Source: Treponema sp. CETP13 (lineage in GTDB: Bacteria; Spirochaetota; Spirochaetia; Treponematales; Treponemataceae). Taken from it: DNA of 64,000 bases. Location: the NCBI GenBank assembly GCA_001885315.1, contig MLPZ01000013.1:1-64000 (forward strand), read 5' to 3'. Below, one piece after another: positions 37,256 through 45,927 of this stretch; position 1 is the first letter of the stretch; the number at the start of each line of letters is the position of its first letter. The position numbers and the translations under genes were made by a program. The notes under the pieces are model-generated. The model saw only the letters and a program-made list of their open reading frames with translations. It made no database searches and had not been told where the DNA came from.

Positions 37256-37723
37256 ATGGCTAAACAAAAAAGAAAGCTAATTGCTAAAAATAAAAAGGCC
37301 TTTTTTAACTATTCGATAGACGAACAAATAGAGTGCGGTATTGAACTAAAAGGAACAGAGGTTAAATCTGTAAAATCGGGTAATATGTCTTTTCCTGATG
37401 CTTTTGCCGAAATTATAGATGGAGAAGTATGGGTTAAACAATTGCATATTTCTGAATACGCATTTTCTTCTGTGTTTAATCATAATCCTGATAGACCCAA
37501 AAAATTATTACTCCACAAAGAAGAAATAAAACGTTTACAGAGAAAAGTTGATGAAAAAGGTGTAACTCTTATTCCGTTAGATTTTTATCTAAAAGATGGT
37601 CGAGTAAAAGTTTCTCTTGGACTTGCAAAAGGTAAAAAACAGTTTGACAAAAGAGCAACTATTAAAAACAGAGATTTAAATAGAGATATGCAAAGAGAAT
37701 TTCGAAATAAATTGGATGGCTAA
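37256..37723 (+). CDS. smpB: SsrA-binding protein SmpB
   Basis: 155 residues, the usual length. Binds tmRNA and rescues stalled ribosomes. Core motifs: NKKAFFNYSIDEQIECGIELKG, GTEVKSVKSG, the QLHISEYAF strand, RPKKLLLHKEEI and the C-terminal basic tail KGKKQFDKRATIKNRD. The gene for tmRNA is not in this window. An exported protein gene follows after eight bases. Confidence 0.96.
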   Translation: MAKQKRKLIAKNKKAFFNYSIDEQIECGIELKGTEVKSVKSGNMSFPDAFAEIIDGEVWVKQLHISEYAFSSVFNHNPDRPKKLLLHKEEIKRLQRKVDEKGVTLIPLDFYLKDGRVKVSLGLAKGKKQFDKRATIKNRDLNRDMQREFRNKLDG

Positions 37724-37731
37724 TACAATTA

Positions 37732-38595
37732 ATGGTAAAAAAAAGACTTCTTTGTAATGTATGTGTATTTTTAATATCCTCTTTTGTTTTTAGTCAAGTT
37801 ATTACGAAGCCTATTGTTTCTGTATATGGCTCTGCGAGTAACGCAAAAGATACAGATACACTAGTTTTAACACAAAACCTTTTTTTTACTCAACTTATAA
37901 ATTCGGGACGTTTTATAGTTCATGATTTGCGAAAAACTATATATACACCAGAGCTATTAGAGAAATCTGAATCGACAGACTTTGTTTTTTATATGGATAT
38001 TATACAAGAAGATTTAGCTTGGACCTGTATTCTGCACCTTATAAATATAGAAACAAAAAAAGACATAACACTTTCTCGAAAATATCCCGGATACTATAAA
38101 ATACTTATGGAAGCAAAAGATTCTATTTTTTCTCTTTTGCAGAAATATGATTTAGAACAAGACAGTTTTGTACAAAATTCTAACTCTCAGATAAATACAA
38201 ACATATCAGAAACAGACTCTGAAAACCAAATTTCTATAGAAAAAATGGCGGGAACATGGAATGGAGATGAAAATATAGATAAAATTGTTCTTATGAAATC
38301 AGGAAGAGGTTTTATTATATTTAGAAATGGTGCATCAATGTCAGTTTCAGTTACAATTGTAAATAATATAATTACCATTAAACAAACAACAAGATCAAAT
38401 GCGTCATTTTTCCCTGAATTACCACGTGATATTGCCCTTCTTACAGCAACAAAGGAAGTTCCCATTTATTGGGAATTTACAATGTTAGATTCTAATACAT
38501 TGGAAGGCACTAAACATACACTTATCCCCAAAATAGAAGGTGAAAAAATTACAGAAACAGAACCTGGAACTATACCTGTAAAGTGGACAAGATAA
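37732..38595 (+). CDS. Exported protein, LpoB/TolB-N-like N-terminus and lipocalin-like C-terminus
   Basis: 287 residues. Signal peptide ends SSFVFSQ. About residues 25-110 (IVSVYGSAS, LTQNLFFTQLINSGRFIVHDL, DFVFYMDIIQED) look like the small alpha/beta domain shared by TolB-N, CsgG and LpoB proteins. About residues 165-287 (MAGTWNGDENIDKIVL, then WEFTMLDSNTLEGTKH) look like a one-domain beta barrel. Domain calls are by eye. It follows smpB by eight bases and is probably cotranscribed, without clear functional relation. Periplasmic location is likely. Confidence 0.65.
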   Translation: MVKKRLLCNVCVFLISSFVFSQVITKPIVSVYGSASNAKDTDTLVLTQNLFFTQLINSGRFIVHDLRKTIYTPELLEKSESTDFVFYMDIIQEDLAWTCILHLINIETKKDITLSRKYPGYYKILMEAKDSIFSLLQKYDLEQDSFVQNSNSQINTNISETDSENQISIEKMAGTWNGDENIDKIVLMKSGRGFIIFRNGASMSVSVTIVNNIITIKQTTRSNASFFPELPRDIALLTATKEVPIYWEFTMLDSNTLEGTKHTLIPKIEGEKITETEPGTIPVKWTR

Positions 38596-38614
38596 ATTCA
38601 AAAAGATAGTAATT

Positions 38615-38641
38615 TACAATAATATTGTATTTCTTTTTTTT
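38615..38641 (+). terminator. Weak A/T-rich terminator
   Basis: TACAATA-A-TATTGTA palindrome followed by TTTC and a run of ten or more T. It follows the exported-protein gene; the stem has few G-C pairs. Confidence 0.4.
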
Positions 38642-38686
38642 TTATGGTAACGTAAAAAAATAAAAATACATATACAGGAAGCTTAA

Positions 38687-39955
38687 ATGACAATAGCAAT
38701 ATTTACAGATACATTTTATCCTATGGTAAATGGAGTTGTAACAGCAATATTGAACATTGCAGAACCTTTTGCAGATAAAGGCCATAAAGTAATTATAGTT
38801 ACTCCAAATATAAAATCAAAAGAAACATATTCATATCCAGGAATAATAGTAAAAAAGATAAAATCTTTACCAGCTGGATTTTATGAAGATTTCAGATGGA
38901 CACCACCAAACAGTTATTCAACCTATAAATTATTAAAAAATGAAAAAGTAGATATTGTCCACTTTACTTCACCGTGGACAACCTGTTATTTAGGAATAAA
39001 ACTTGCAAGAGCTTTAAATATCCCAGTTATAGGTACTTTTCATACATATATTTCAGATCCTTCGTATTATGAACATGCTCTTAAAGGAATAATTAAAATA
39101 TCAGAGAAAACTCCTTGGAATTACATTAACATGTACTATAATAAAGCAGATTTCATTACTGCTCCTAGTCAATACACTTTAAATGATATGCATGAAAATG
39201 GGTGTAACGTAAAAGGAAAAGTTATTTCAAATGGGATTGATTCAAAAATATTTGATAATTCTAACTGGAAAGATTTTAAAGAAAAATATCAATTAGGAAA
39301 TAATACGGTGCTTTTTTTTGGACGAATTGCCCAAGAAAAAAATTTACCAGTTCTTATTGATGGTTTTACAAAAGCATGGGAAAAAGAAAAAGATTTACAA
39401 CTTTTAATAATTGGAGAGGGGCCATTACGTAAATCATTTCAAAAAAAATTACGTACAGAACCTGTGAACAAAAATATAATTTTTACAGGAGCTATTCCTC
39501 ATGAAGATTTAGTTAAATCTGGAGTTTTTAAAGCCTGTTGGCTTTGTGCAACTGCTTCGAAAACTGAAAATCAGCCAATGACAATTCTAGAAGCTCAAGT
39601 TAATGGAATGGTATGTATTGGTGCCAATGCGAAAGGAATTCCAGACTTAATTGTTAATAATGAAAATGGATTGCTTTTCTCGGCTGATAATTCAAATGAA
39701 ATTTCAGATGCTATATTAAAACTTTATCATGATGACAAATTGTATACTAAGTTTAAAAAAAATACGTTAGAGCTTATAAAAAAGCATGATATAACAAATA
39801 TAACTCTTGCATGGGAAGATTGTTATTCAAAAGTAATAGAAAATTACCAAAAAGGGTTATATGAAAAAAAAGATTATCTTCACACTAGAGAAATTTTATC
39901 AATTTTTAAAGAATTTAAATTTGATTACAAAGCATTACTTCATAAAAAAACATAA
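38687..39955 (+). CDS. GT4 glycosyltransferase
   Basis: 422 residues. Same GT-B type as the divergent gene 35918-37159: IAIFTDTFYPMVNGVVTAI, GTFHTYISDPS, VISNGIDSKIF, FFGRIAQEKNLPVLIDGF, IGEGPLRKSF, and TENQPMTILEAQVNGMVCIG (donor site). The two are paralogs, possibly acting in sequence on glycolipids. AGGAAG lies eight bases upstream of the ATG. Convergent with the threonylcarbamoyl-AMP synthase gene. Acceptor unknown. Confidence 0.82.
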   Translation: MTIAIFTDTFYPMVNGVVTAILNIAEPFADKGHKVIIVTPNIKSKETYSYPGIIVKKIKSLPAGFYEDFRWTPPNSYSTYKLLKNEKVDIVHFTSPWTTCYLGIKLARALNIPVIGTFHTYISDPSYYEHALKGIIKISEKTPWNYINMYYNKADFITAPSQYTLNDMHENGCNVKGKVISNGIDSKIFDNSNWKDFKEKYQLGNNTVLFFGRIAQEKNLPVLIDGFTKAWEKEKDLQLLIIGEGPLRKSFQKKLRTEPVNKNIIFTGAIPHEDLVKSGVFKACWLCATASKTENQPMTILEAQVNGMVCIGANAKGIPDLIVNNENGLLFSADNSNEISDAILKLYHDDKLYTKFKKNTLELIKKHDITNITLAWEDCYSKVIENYQKGLYEKKDYLHTREILSIFKEFKFDYKALLHKKT

Positions 39956-39978
39956 TAATTAAAATGTAAAACAAGTAA

Positions 39979-40533
39979 TTAATGTATTCTTAGAGATCCT
40001 TGTCTTAGAATTCTTATCGTTCCATCTGTAATATCAACTATTGTTGAAGGTAGTGCATTTTTTCTATCACCATCATCAATAATTAAAGCAACTTCTTTTG
40101 AAAATTCTTTTTTGATATCTTCTATTGTTTCAAGGATTGAATGGCCAGAACGGTTTACACTTGTTGAATATAAAGGAGTATTACATTTAGAAAGAACAGA
40201 ACGAATCCATTCGTCCGCAGGACATCTATATGCCGTAGTCGTTTCCGAATTTTTATCCTGAACAATAATAGTTAAAGCTCCTGGCCATAAGTCAATTAAT
40301 TTTTTTGGTACTACAGATTTTGTTAATGAATAAATATCCTCAGGATTAGAAATTAACTGTATAAAAGGTTTTGTCTCTGCTCTCCCCTTAATCTTACGTA
40401 TTTCTTTATCTGTTTGTGGAACAATTCCAGAAAATCCATATACAGTATCAGTAGGAATAATCGCTATTTTTCCAGAATTTAATATCGTTGCTGTTTTATC
40501 TATTGATGTATTATTATTTTTGCTTAAAATCAT
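39979..40533 (-). CDS. L-threonylcarbamoyladenylate synthase (Sua5/YrdC/YwlC family)
   Basis: 184 residues, the single-domain YrdC size. It makes the threonylcarbamoyl-AMP used for t6A37 in ANN-decoding tRNAs. Motifs: IAIIPTDTVYGFSG, IRKIKGRAETKPF (the KxR...K nucleotide site), WPGALTIIV, YRCPADEWIRSVL and LPSTIVDITDGTIRILRQG at the end. CAGGAG lies before the ATG. Its start overlaps the end of the DivIC-like gene by 20 bases. Confidence 0.93.
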   Translation of the reverse strand: MILSKNNNTSIDKTATILNSGKIAIIPTDTVYGFSGIVPQTDKEIRKIKGRAETKPFIQLISNPEDIYSLTKSVVPKKLIDLWPGALTIIVQDKNSETTTAYRCPADEWIRSVLSKCNTPLYSTSVNRSGHSILETIEDIKKEFSKEVALIIDDGDRKNALPSTIVDITDGTIRILRQGSLRIH

Positions 40534-41020
40534 TAAAATCTCCTGAAGTTATAACCGCTGTATTTAAAACCATATTTTTAGAAGAATTTGTCGAGATATG
40601 TAATAACATGAATAAAGATGAAATCAAATTGATAATTAAGAAAACGAAAAATCCTGCAAATTTTGCCATCCAATCTGGCATATACACAATTTTAGGCTTT
40701 TGAATACGATTGCCAGCATCATACACTTTTTTAGAATAGGGTGTTATGCCGGTAATCTTTACTAAATTTTCATTATCAGATACAAATCCCATCGAATGAG
40801 CAAAAGCAATTATAATATCTTTATCTGATTCTAGAGATTTTTTGTCTATACGTATACTTTCATTTAATTCTTGTAGATTGCTTACATTTTCAGTCACGGC
40901 TATCTTATATTCTTGTAATTGATGATATGCCCAAATGCCCTGTTTTCCAAAACAAACAGAAAGCAGAACATACACTAATACTCCAACAAAAATAGTATTC
41001 ATTAATTTAATATAGTTCAT
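40514..41020 (-). CDS. DivIC/FtsB-like membrane protein
   Basis: 168 residues. Transmembrane helix at about 8-25, a coiled-coil-like stretch (LQEYKIAVTENVSNLQELNE, about 35-66), then the DivIC-type segment DIIIAFAHSMGFVSDNENLVKI. A second hydrophobic helix (AKFAGFFVFLIINLISSLFML, about 119-140) is unusual for FtsB/DivIC, which have one. It probably takes part in division-septum assembly; the call rests on the coiled coil and following motif. It is immediately followed by the threonylcarbamoyl-AMP synthase gene. Confidence 0.65.
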   Translation of the reverse strand: MNYIKLMNTIFVGVLVYVLLSVCFGKQGIWAYHQLQEYKIAVTENVSNLQELNESIRIDKKSLESDKDIIIAFAHSMGFVSDNENLVKITGITPYSKKVYDAGNRIQKPKIVYMPDWMAKFAGFFVFLIINLISSLFMLLHISTNSSKNMVLNTAVITSGDFNDFKQK

Positions 41021-41114
41021 ATGTATATATTTCGGTATATTTTTTATTTTACTGAAACAATAAATTATGCTATAATTATAAAATATTTAATAATAGTATT
41101 AATATTTTAAACTG

Positions 41115-41141
41115 TTGATTTTGGTGTATTACACCGATAAT
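41115..41141 (+). promoter_or_regulatory. Promoter with palindromic operator before the acidic repeat/Maf operon
   Basis: A perfect 13-base palindrome GGTGTA-T-TACACC (41123-41135) lies between a -35-like TTGATT (41115-41120) and -10-like GATAAT (41136-41141, 15 bases) or TAATAG (41138-41143, 17 bases). TTTGGAG precedes the ATG at 41174. Confidence 0.5.
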
Positions 41142-41173
41142 AGTTAAGAATAAGTTTATTTTTTGGAGCGAAT

Positions 41174-43891
41174 ATGTCTTTAAACAAAGAAGATCTTGAA
41201 GAATACGGTGTTTGGGTAAAAAAATCAGCAAAAAAGGATGAGGAAGAAAACAAGCAAAATAAAGCATTCCAAGATGTAAAAATAGATTCTCAAAATGATA
41301 CTGAGCATACCAACGCAGATAGTGAAAATTCTGACGAAAACATTTCCGATATTTTTGAAACTGAAGATATTTTTCAAAGTATTGTTAACCAAGAGGCTGA
41401 AAATATTTCGGATTCAGATGATGATAATTCTATATTTGTTGATGAAAAAACTCCGGATTCACAGATTGAAAATGTTTCATCAAACTTTTCTGAAAATAAA
41501 ACAGATTCTTTTGAACCAGTAACTACAGAAGATATCGATACCGATTCTTTTATAGATGAAACAGATTCCTCTGAACCAGAAACTACAGAAGAAGTCGATC
41601 TAGATTCTTTTATGGATGAAACAGATCCCTCTGAACCAGAAACTACAGAAGAAGTCGATTTAGATTCCTTTATGGATGAAACAGATTCCTCTGAACCAGA
41701 AACTACAGAAGAAGTCGATTTAGATTCATTTATAGATGAAACAAATTCCTCTGAAGCAGAAACTACAGAAGAAGTCGATTTAGATTCTTTTATGGATGAA
41801 ACAGATTCTTCTGGACCAGGAATTACAGAAGAGATTGATTTCGATTCATTTATGGATGAAACAGATTCTTCTGCTAATACAAACGAGATAGAAGACGAAG
41901 CTCCGATTGAAATGGATCTTGAATTTGATGATAATTATACAGTTGAAATGGAAGAGAATAAAATGGAAGAAAACACAGAACCTAACAAACCCGAAAAAAT
42001 TACAAATGAAATTACAAATGAACCAATTGTAAATGCACAAGAAGAAGAACCTAAAACACAAAATGACAGTGAACCAAATGAAGAATTTGACCAAGTAACT
42101 GATTTTGATGATTTATTAAGTTCAATGGATGCTCCAGAATCTCAACAAGTTCAAGCCTCTAAGGAAAGTTTACACGAAGAGAATCAAGTTTATAATATAC
42201 GTGTTATTGCTGATGAAGATTTAGATAATAAAGAAATTGTTGAAGAAGAAGAAGCTATCGCTGCACAAACAACAAAACCTACTGAAACAAAACAAGAATC
42301 TGATTCTCCTATTTTAAATACAGCATCAGAAACTAAATCTACTGATAATAACAACGTTAACGCAGAAATTACTTCTGCAAGCAATGAATTATTGCAAAAT
42401 ATCATACAAGAGATTTCGGGGCTTAGAAAAGAAGTTAGTAATCTTAAAACAGAATTTGAAGGATTAAAAAAGTCTACACCTCAAAAAACGGCTGATTCTG
42501 ATTTAACTTTAGAAAAAAATGTAGAAAATCAAACTGAAAGAAAACCTTCTGGTTTTTTTAATGAAAATGAAGAAGATGACACAATTGCCCTTTCAGGCTC
42601 AGAACTTAATAATATCTTAAACAATGCTGACTTATCTGTTAGTGATTATAACGAAGAAGAAGAATCACCAGAAAAAGATACAAAAGATTTAACTGACACT
42701 GATGTTTCTTTGAATGATACAGATAATGATGATAATAATAATTTTTATGAAGATTCTAACAATCCAGAAGAAATAATCACACCAGCTCTTAAATTAGAAG
42801 AAACAGAATTAGAAGAACCTAAAATTGAAGATTTAGATATAGATAATATTGACGGGTTTGAAGATAGTACAAATCAAGATTTAGGTGACATTGAAATTCC
42901 TGTTGCTGAAGATTTAGTAGTTGATTCCTCATCTGAAGATTTCTTAGATGATACACCTACACAACCTGTTTTACCAAGTGAAGAAAACCTATCTTCAAAC
43001 GATGATTCAATAGAAGAACTTGATTTAGATATCGACTCAGATCCGGATACTGATATTAAAACTCATATTGCTGAAAATTTAGATGAAGAACTTAATGAAA
43101 CCTCAGATGATGTAGAAAACGGTTTTTATGACTCATTAGTTAATTTAAATTCAGAAGAAGAGATTGAGGATACCGAAGATTTATCTGAAAATGATTTAGA
43201 AGATATGAGTGACATAGATGAAGAATTAGATGTTGAACCCCTACAAAATGAGCCTTCTGAAAGTGGAGAGTCACCAGTCGAAGACGTTTTTTCTGGAGAT
43301 GAATGGAATGAAAAAACAACTGATAATGATGAGTTAGCTCCAGATACTACTGAGGAAATTAATCCAGATGAAACTATTGTAGAAGATGATGAATTAACTG
43401 AACCTCAAGCTAATGATGAATCAGCTCTAGATACTACTGAGGAAATTAATCCTGAAGAGACTATTGTAGAAGATGATGAATTAACTGAACCTCAAGCTAA
43501 TGATGAATCAGCTCTAGATACTATCGAGGAAATTAATCTAGATGAAACTATTGTAGAAGATGATGAATTAACTGAACCTCAAGCTAATGATGAATCAGCT
43601 CTAGATACTACTGAGGAAATTAATCCTGAAGAGACTATTGTAGAAGATGATGAATTAACTGAATCTCAAGCTAATGATGATAATATAACTGAAAATGAAA
43701 CAGAAGAAGAAACAGAAGAAGAAACAGAAGAAGAAATTATTCCTGTCGAGATGAGAGATGAAATAAAATCTGTACTTACTTATATGGATCAGCTTCTTGA
43801 AAATCTTCCAGAAGAAAAAATTGCTGAGTTTGCTCATTCTAAGTATTTTGATACATATAAAAAACTTTTTAATGAGCTTGGATTGTCATAA
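41174..43891 (+). CDS. Large acidic repeat protein
   Basis: 905 residues, extremely rich in Asp, Glu, Ser and Thr, without signal peptide or membrane segment, so probably cytoplasmic. Residues about 110-235 hold six 20-residue repeats of the type ETDSSEPETTEEVDLDSFMD. Residues about 738-835 hold three 29-residue repeats of the type DDELTEPQANDESALDTTEE and a partial fourth, then three ETEE units. A short coiled coil lies near 412-435 (ISGLRKEVSNLKTEFEGLKK). The last 50 residues (VEMRDEIKSVLTYMDQLLEN, then FAHSKYFDTYKKLF) are non-repetitive and look like a folded binding module. I do not recognise the family. It is the first gene of the operon with two Maf proteins. Confidence 0.85.
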   Translation: MSLNKEDLEEYGVWVKKSAKKDEEENKQNKAFQDVKIDSQNDTEHTNADSENSDENISDIFETEDIFQSIVNQEAENISDSDDDNSIFVDEKTPDSQIENVSSNFSENKTDSFEPVTTEDIDTDSFIDETDSSEPETTEEVDLDSFMDETDPSEPETTEEVDLDSFMDETDSSEPETTEEVDLDSFIDETNSSEAETTEEVDLDSFMDETDSSGPGITEEIDFDSFMDETDSSANTNEIEDEAPIEMDLEFDDNYTVEMEENKMEENTEPNKPEKITNEITNEPIVNAQEEEPKTQNDSEPNEEFDQVTDFDDLLSSMDAPESQQVQASKESLHEENQVYNIRVIADEDLDNKEIVEEEEAIAAQTTKPTETKQESDSPILNTASETKSTDNNNVNAEITSASNELLQNIIQEISGLRKEVSNLKTEFEGLKKSTPQKTADSDLTLEKNVENQTERKPSGFFNENEEDDTIALSGSELNNILNNADLSVSDYNEEEESPEKDTKDLTDTDVSLNDTDNDDNNNFYEDSNNPEEIITPALKLEETELEEPKIEDLDIDNIDGFEDSTNQDLGDIEIPVAEDLVVDSSSEDFLDDTPTQPVLPSEENLSSNDDSIEELDLDIDSDPDTDIKTHIAENLDEELNETSDDVENGFYDSLVNLNSEEEIEDTEDLSENDLEDMSDIDEELDVEPLQNEPSESGESPVEDVFSGDEWNEKTTDNDELAPDTTEEINPDETIVEDDELTEPQANDESALDTTEEINPEETIVEDDELTEPQANDESALDTIEEINLDETIVEDDELTEPQANDESALDTTEEINPEETIVEDDELTESQANDDNITENETEEETEEETEEEIIPVEMRDEIKSVLTYMDQLLENLPEEKIAEFAHSKYFDTYKKLFNELGLS
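41501..41880. repeat. 60-bp tandem repeat array (20-residue unit)
   Basis: About six in-frame copies, 60-base period, most alike in the middle and diverged at both ends. Confidence 0.9.
43385..43680. repeat. 87-bp tandem repeat array (29-residue unit)
   Basis: Units begin at about 43385, 43472, 43559 and 43646 (last partial). Copies 1 and 3 appear nearly identical at the DNA level, which suggests recent duplication. Confidence 0.9.
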
Positions 43892-43893
43892 AA

Positions 43894-44388
43894 ATGGGAT
43901 TGTTCCATAAAGTTAATTATCTAATATATAAGGATTTTGGAGGTTTTTTAAATGGAGCTAAAAGATATTCTATCCAAAATCCTTTATATAACAATGATGT
44001 TTTTTTTAAAAAATTAGGGAATAAATATTCCGATTGTAAAGCTGTTCTTTTAATTAATATTAAGAACAGCTTTTCTTTATTTGCAAGTTTTAATGTAGAT
44101 AAAATTACAGAGAAAAAAATTGTCTCTTCAAAAGATTTTTGGGATGGTACATTCCCTTTCCAAAACAAACTTACTGAAATCAATAGTGATGAACTATTTC
44201 AATATAGACAATTATTTGGACAAACTGATAATGAAAATTTTAACAAATTGTTTTTAGAACGTTTTTTTCTTAATAATAATGAATATATAAATTTGATTAC
44301 CTGTTCTGATTCATCTACTATAAATTTTGATAAAATACAAAGACTTAACAATGACATTAAGTTTTTAGTAAAGTATCTTTCTTGTTAA
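43894..44388 (+). CDS. Protein of unknown function in the Maf operon
   Basis: 164 residues, no signal peptide or membrane segment. Mixed composition with many aromatic residues (VNYLIYKDFGGFLNGA; DFWDGTFPFQNK). It begins two bases after the acidic repeat gene and ends 12 bases before the first Maf gene, so it belongs to the operon. I do not recognise the family. Its fixed position between the repeat protein and the glycosyltransferases suggests a role in the same pathway; this is inference. Confidence 0.75.
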   Translation: MGLFHKVNYLIYKDFGGFLNGAKRYSIQNPLYNNDVFFKKLGNKYSDCKAVLLINIKNSFSLFASFNVDKITEKKIVSSKDFWDGTFPFQNKLTEINSDELFQYRQLFGQTDNENFNKLFLERFFLNNNEYINLITCSDSSTINFDKIQRLNNDIKFLVKYLSC

Positions 44389-44400
44389 ATTTGGGTTATT

Positions 44401-45927
44401 ATGAATTATGATATAAAAATTACACTTGCTAAAAACGGCGAACATATTTGTAAAATCAATAATATCTATATGAATTCTAGATATAATCCATCTGTTGAAG
44501 CAGAAAGATTTGTAAATAATGTGTCATGTGATTTTATTCCTTCAATTGTAATATGTATAAATCCATGTCTTTCATATTGTTTACCTTATTTTAGGCAAAA
44601 ATTTCCTACTTCAAAGATTATTGCTATACAATGTGTTAAATATTTTAAAAAAGAAGATTCGCAATGGGATCATGTTATATATCTTGATAATTATAAAACA
44701 TTAAGTGAACGTATTTTTAATGAACTCGGAGAGGAAAAGCTCTTTTCAACATTTATAAATCTTTGGGTCCCATCTAATAAAATATTTAGTATAGAAAACG
44801 ATTTAATCGTAAAAGAAATTCACAAAGCTATTCTAAAAGCTCGCGATGTCATAGGAACTAGACTACACTTTAGTAAAAGATGGGCATTTAATTCTATAAG
44901 ATTTTTTAATCTTATTCATAAGGTTTCTATTTTACAAAGAGGAACACAAACAGTTTTTTTAGCTGCATCGGGACCTTCTTTATTTGATAGTTTTTCGTTT
45001 TTAAAAACTCATCGTAAATACTTATTTATAGTAGCAGTGTCTTCTGCTTGTAAAGCTCTTTTAGAAAATAATATATTACCAGATATTGTAATTTCGACGG
45101 ATGGAGGATATTACGCGAAAAGACATCTTGACTGTATTGTAAAGAAAGACATCCCAATTATACTTTCTGCAGAAAGTAGTTTTCCTGCAAAATTACCAAC
45201 AAGAAATACTATTATACCAATTTCTTATAAAGACGGAATTGAAAGTTTTTTGTTTCAAGAATGTAATATTCCACATTTAATTGCGTCTAGAAATGGAACT
45301 GTTAGTGGGACTGCAATTGATTTGTTTTTAAACTTAACTACTAACAATATTCTAACAGGAGGTCTGGATTTATCTTCAAACAAAGGGTTCATTCATATAA
45401 AACCCAACATCTTAGAAGAAATTGATAGCACTAATGATACTTTGTTGTACCCTATTTCAACAAGGATTGCAAAAAATAGTTTACAGAATCATTCCTTAGA
45501 AATATATAGATCTTGGTTTCAAAATCTCGACTCCGCCAAAAGTAATAGAATTGTTCGCCTATTCAAGAAACCTGAAGAGCAAAATCATCTATTTAATATT
45601 AAGGACATTTCTGTTTTAGAAGCACAACAATTGATTAATAAATCTTTTGAACCTATTGTTATTAACAAACCATGTACAATTGACACTTATAGTTCACAAC
45701 AAAAAATCCATCATTTTTTAGAAAATACTAAACTTGATTTTTCTAATAATAAATATAATTTTCATTTTATAAAAGAAGCAGCCTTATTAGACTTTCTTTT
45801 ATCAAAAAAATTTCCCAATAATAAAGATCATGTTAATGAATGTATTCTAAAAACAATAAAATTTATAAATTTACTAATACAAAAAAATGAATCTATAAAT
45901 AATTTTTTTAAAGAGGATTCTAAATGA
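44401..45927 (+). CDS. Maf/DUF115-family motility-associated glycosyltransferase (copy 1)
   Basis: 508 residues. The DUF115/Maf central fold is visible: TVFLAASGPSLFDSFSFL, FIVAVSSACKALLENNILPD, VISTDGGYYAKRHL, then SRNGTVSGTAIDLFLNLTT and NILTGGLDLS. An N-terminal segment (NPSVEAERFVN; PSIVICINPCLSYCLPYF) matches the usual Maf N-domain. In Campylobacter, Helicobacter, Aeromonas and others, Maf proteins add nonulosonic acids to flagellin in the cytoplasm. It overlaps copy 2 by ATGA. Confidence 0.82.
   Translation: MNYDIKITLAKNGEHICKINNIYMNSRYNPSVEAERFVNNVSCDFIPSIVICINPCLSYCLPYFRQKFPTSKIIAIQCVKYFKKEDSQWDHVIYLDNYKTLSERIFNELGEEKLFSTFINLWVPSNKIFSIENDLIVKEIHKAILKARDVIGTRLHFSKRWAFNSIRFFNLIHKVSILQRGTQTVFLAASGPSLFDSFSFLKTHRKYLFIVAVSSACKALLENNILPDIVISTDGGYYAKRHLDCIVKKDIPIILSAESSFPAKLPTRNTIIPISYKDGIESFLFQECNIPHLIASRNGTVSGTAIDLFLNLTTNNILTGGLDLSSNKGFIHIKPNILEEIDSTNDTLLYPISTRIAKNSLQNHSLEIYRSWFQNLDSAKSNRIVRLFKKPEEQNHLFNIKDISVLEAQQLINKSFEPIVINKPCTIDTYSSQQKIHHFLENTKLDFSNNKYNFHFIKEAALLDFLLSKKFPNNKDHVNECILKTIKFINLLIQKNESINNFFKEDSK

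Noticed and set aside
41501-43680. Tandem repeats as a possible CRISPR array
   Set aside because: Units are contiguous, in frame and coding, without unique spacers.
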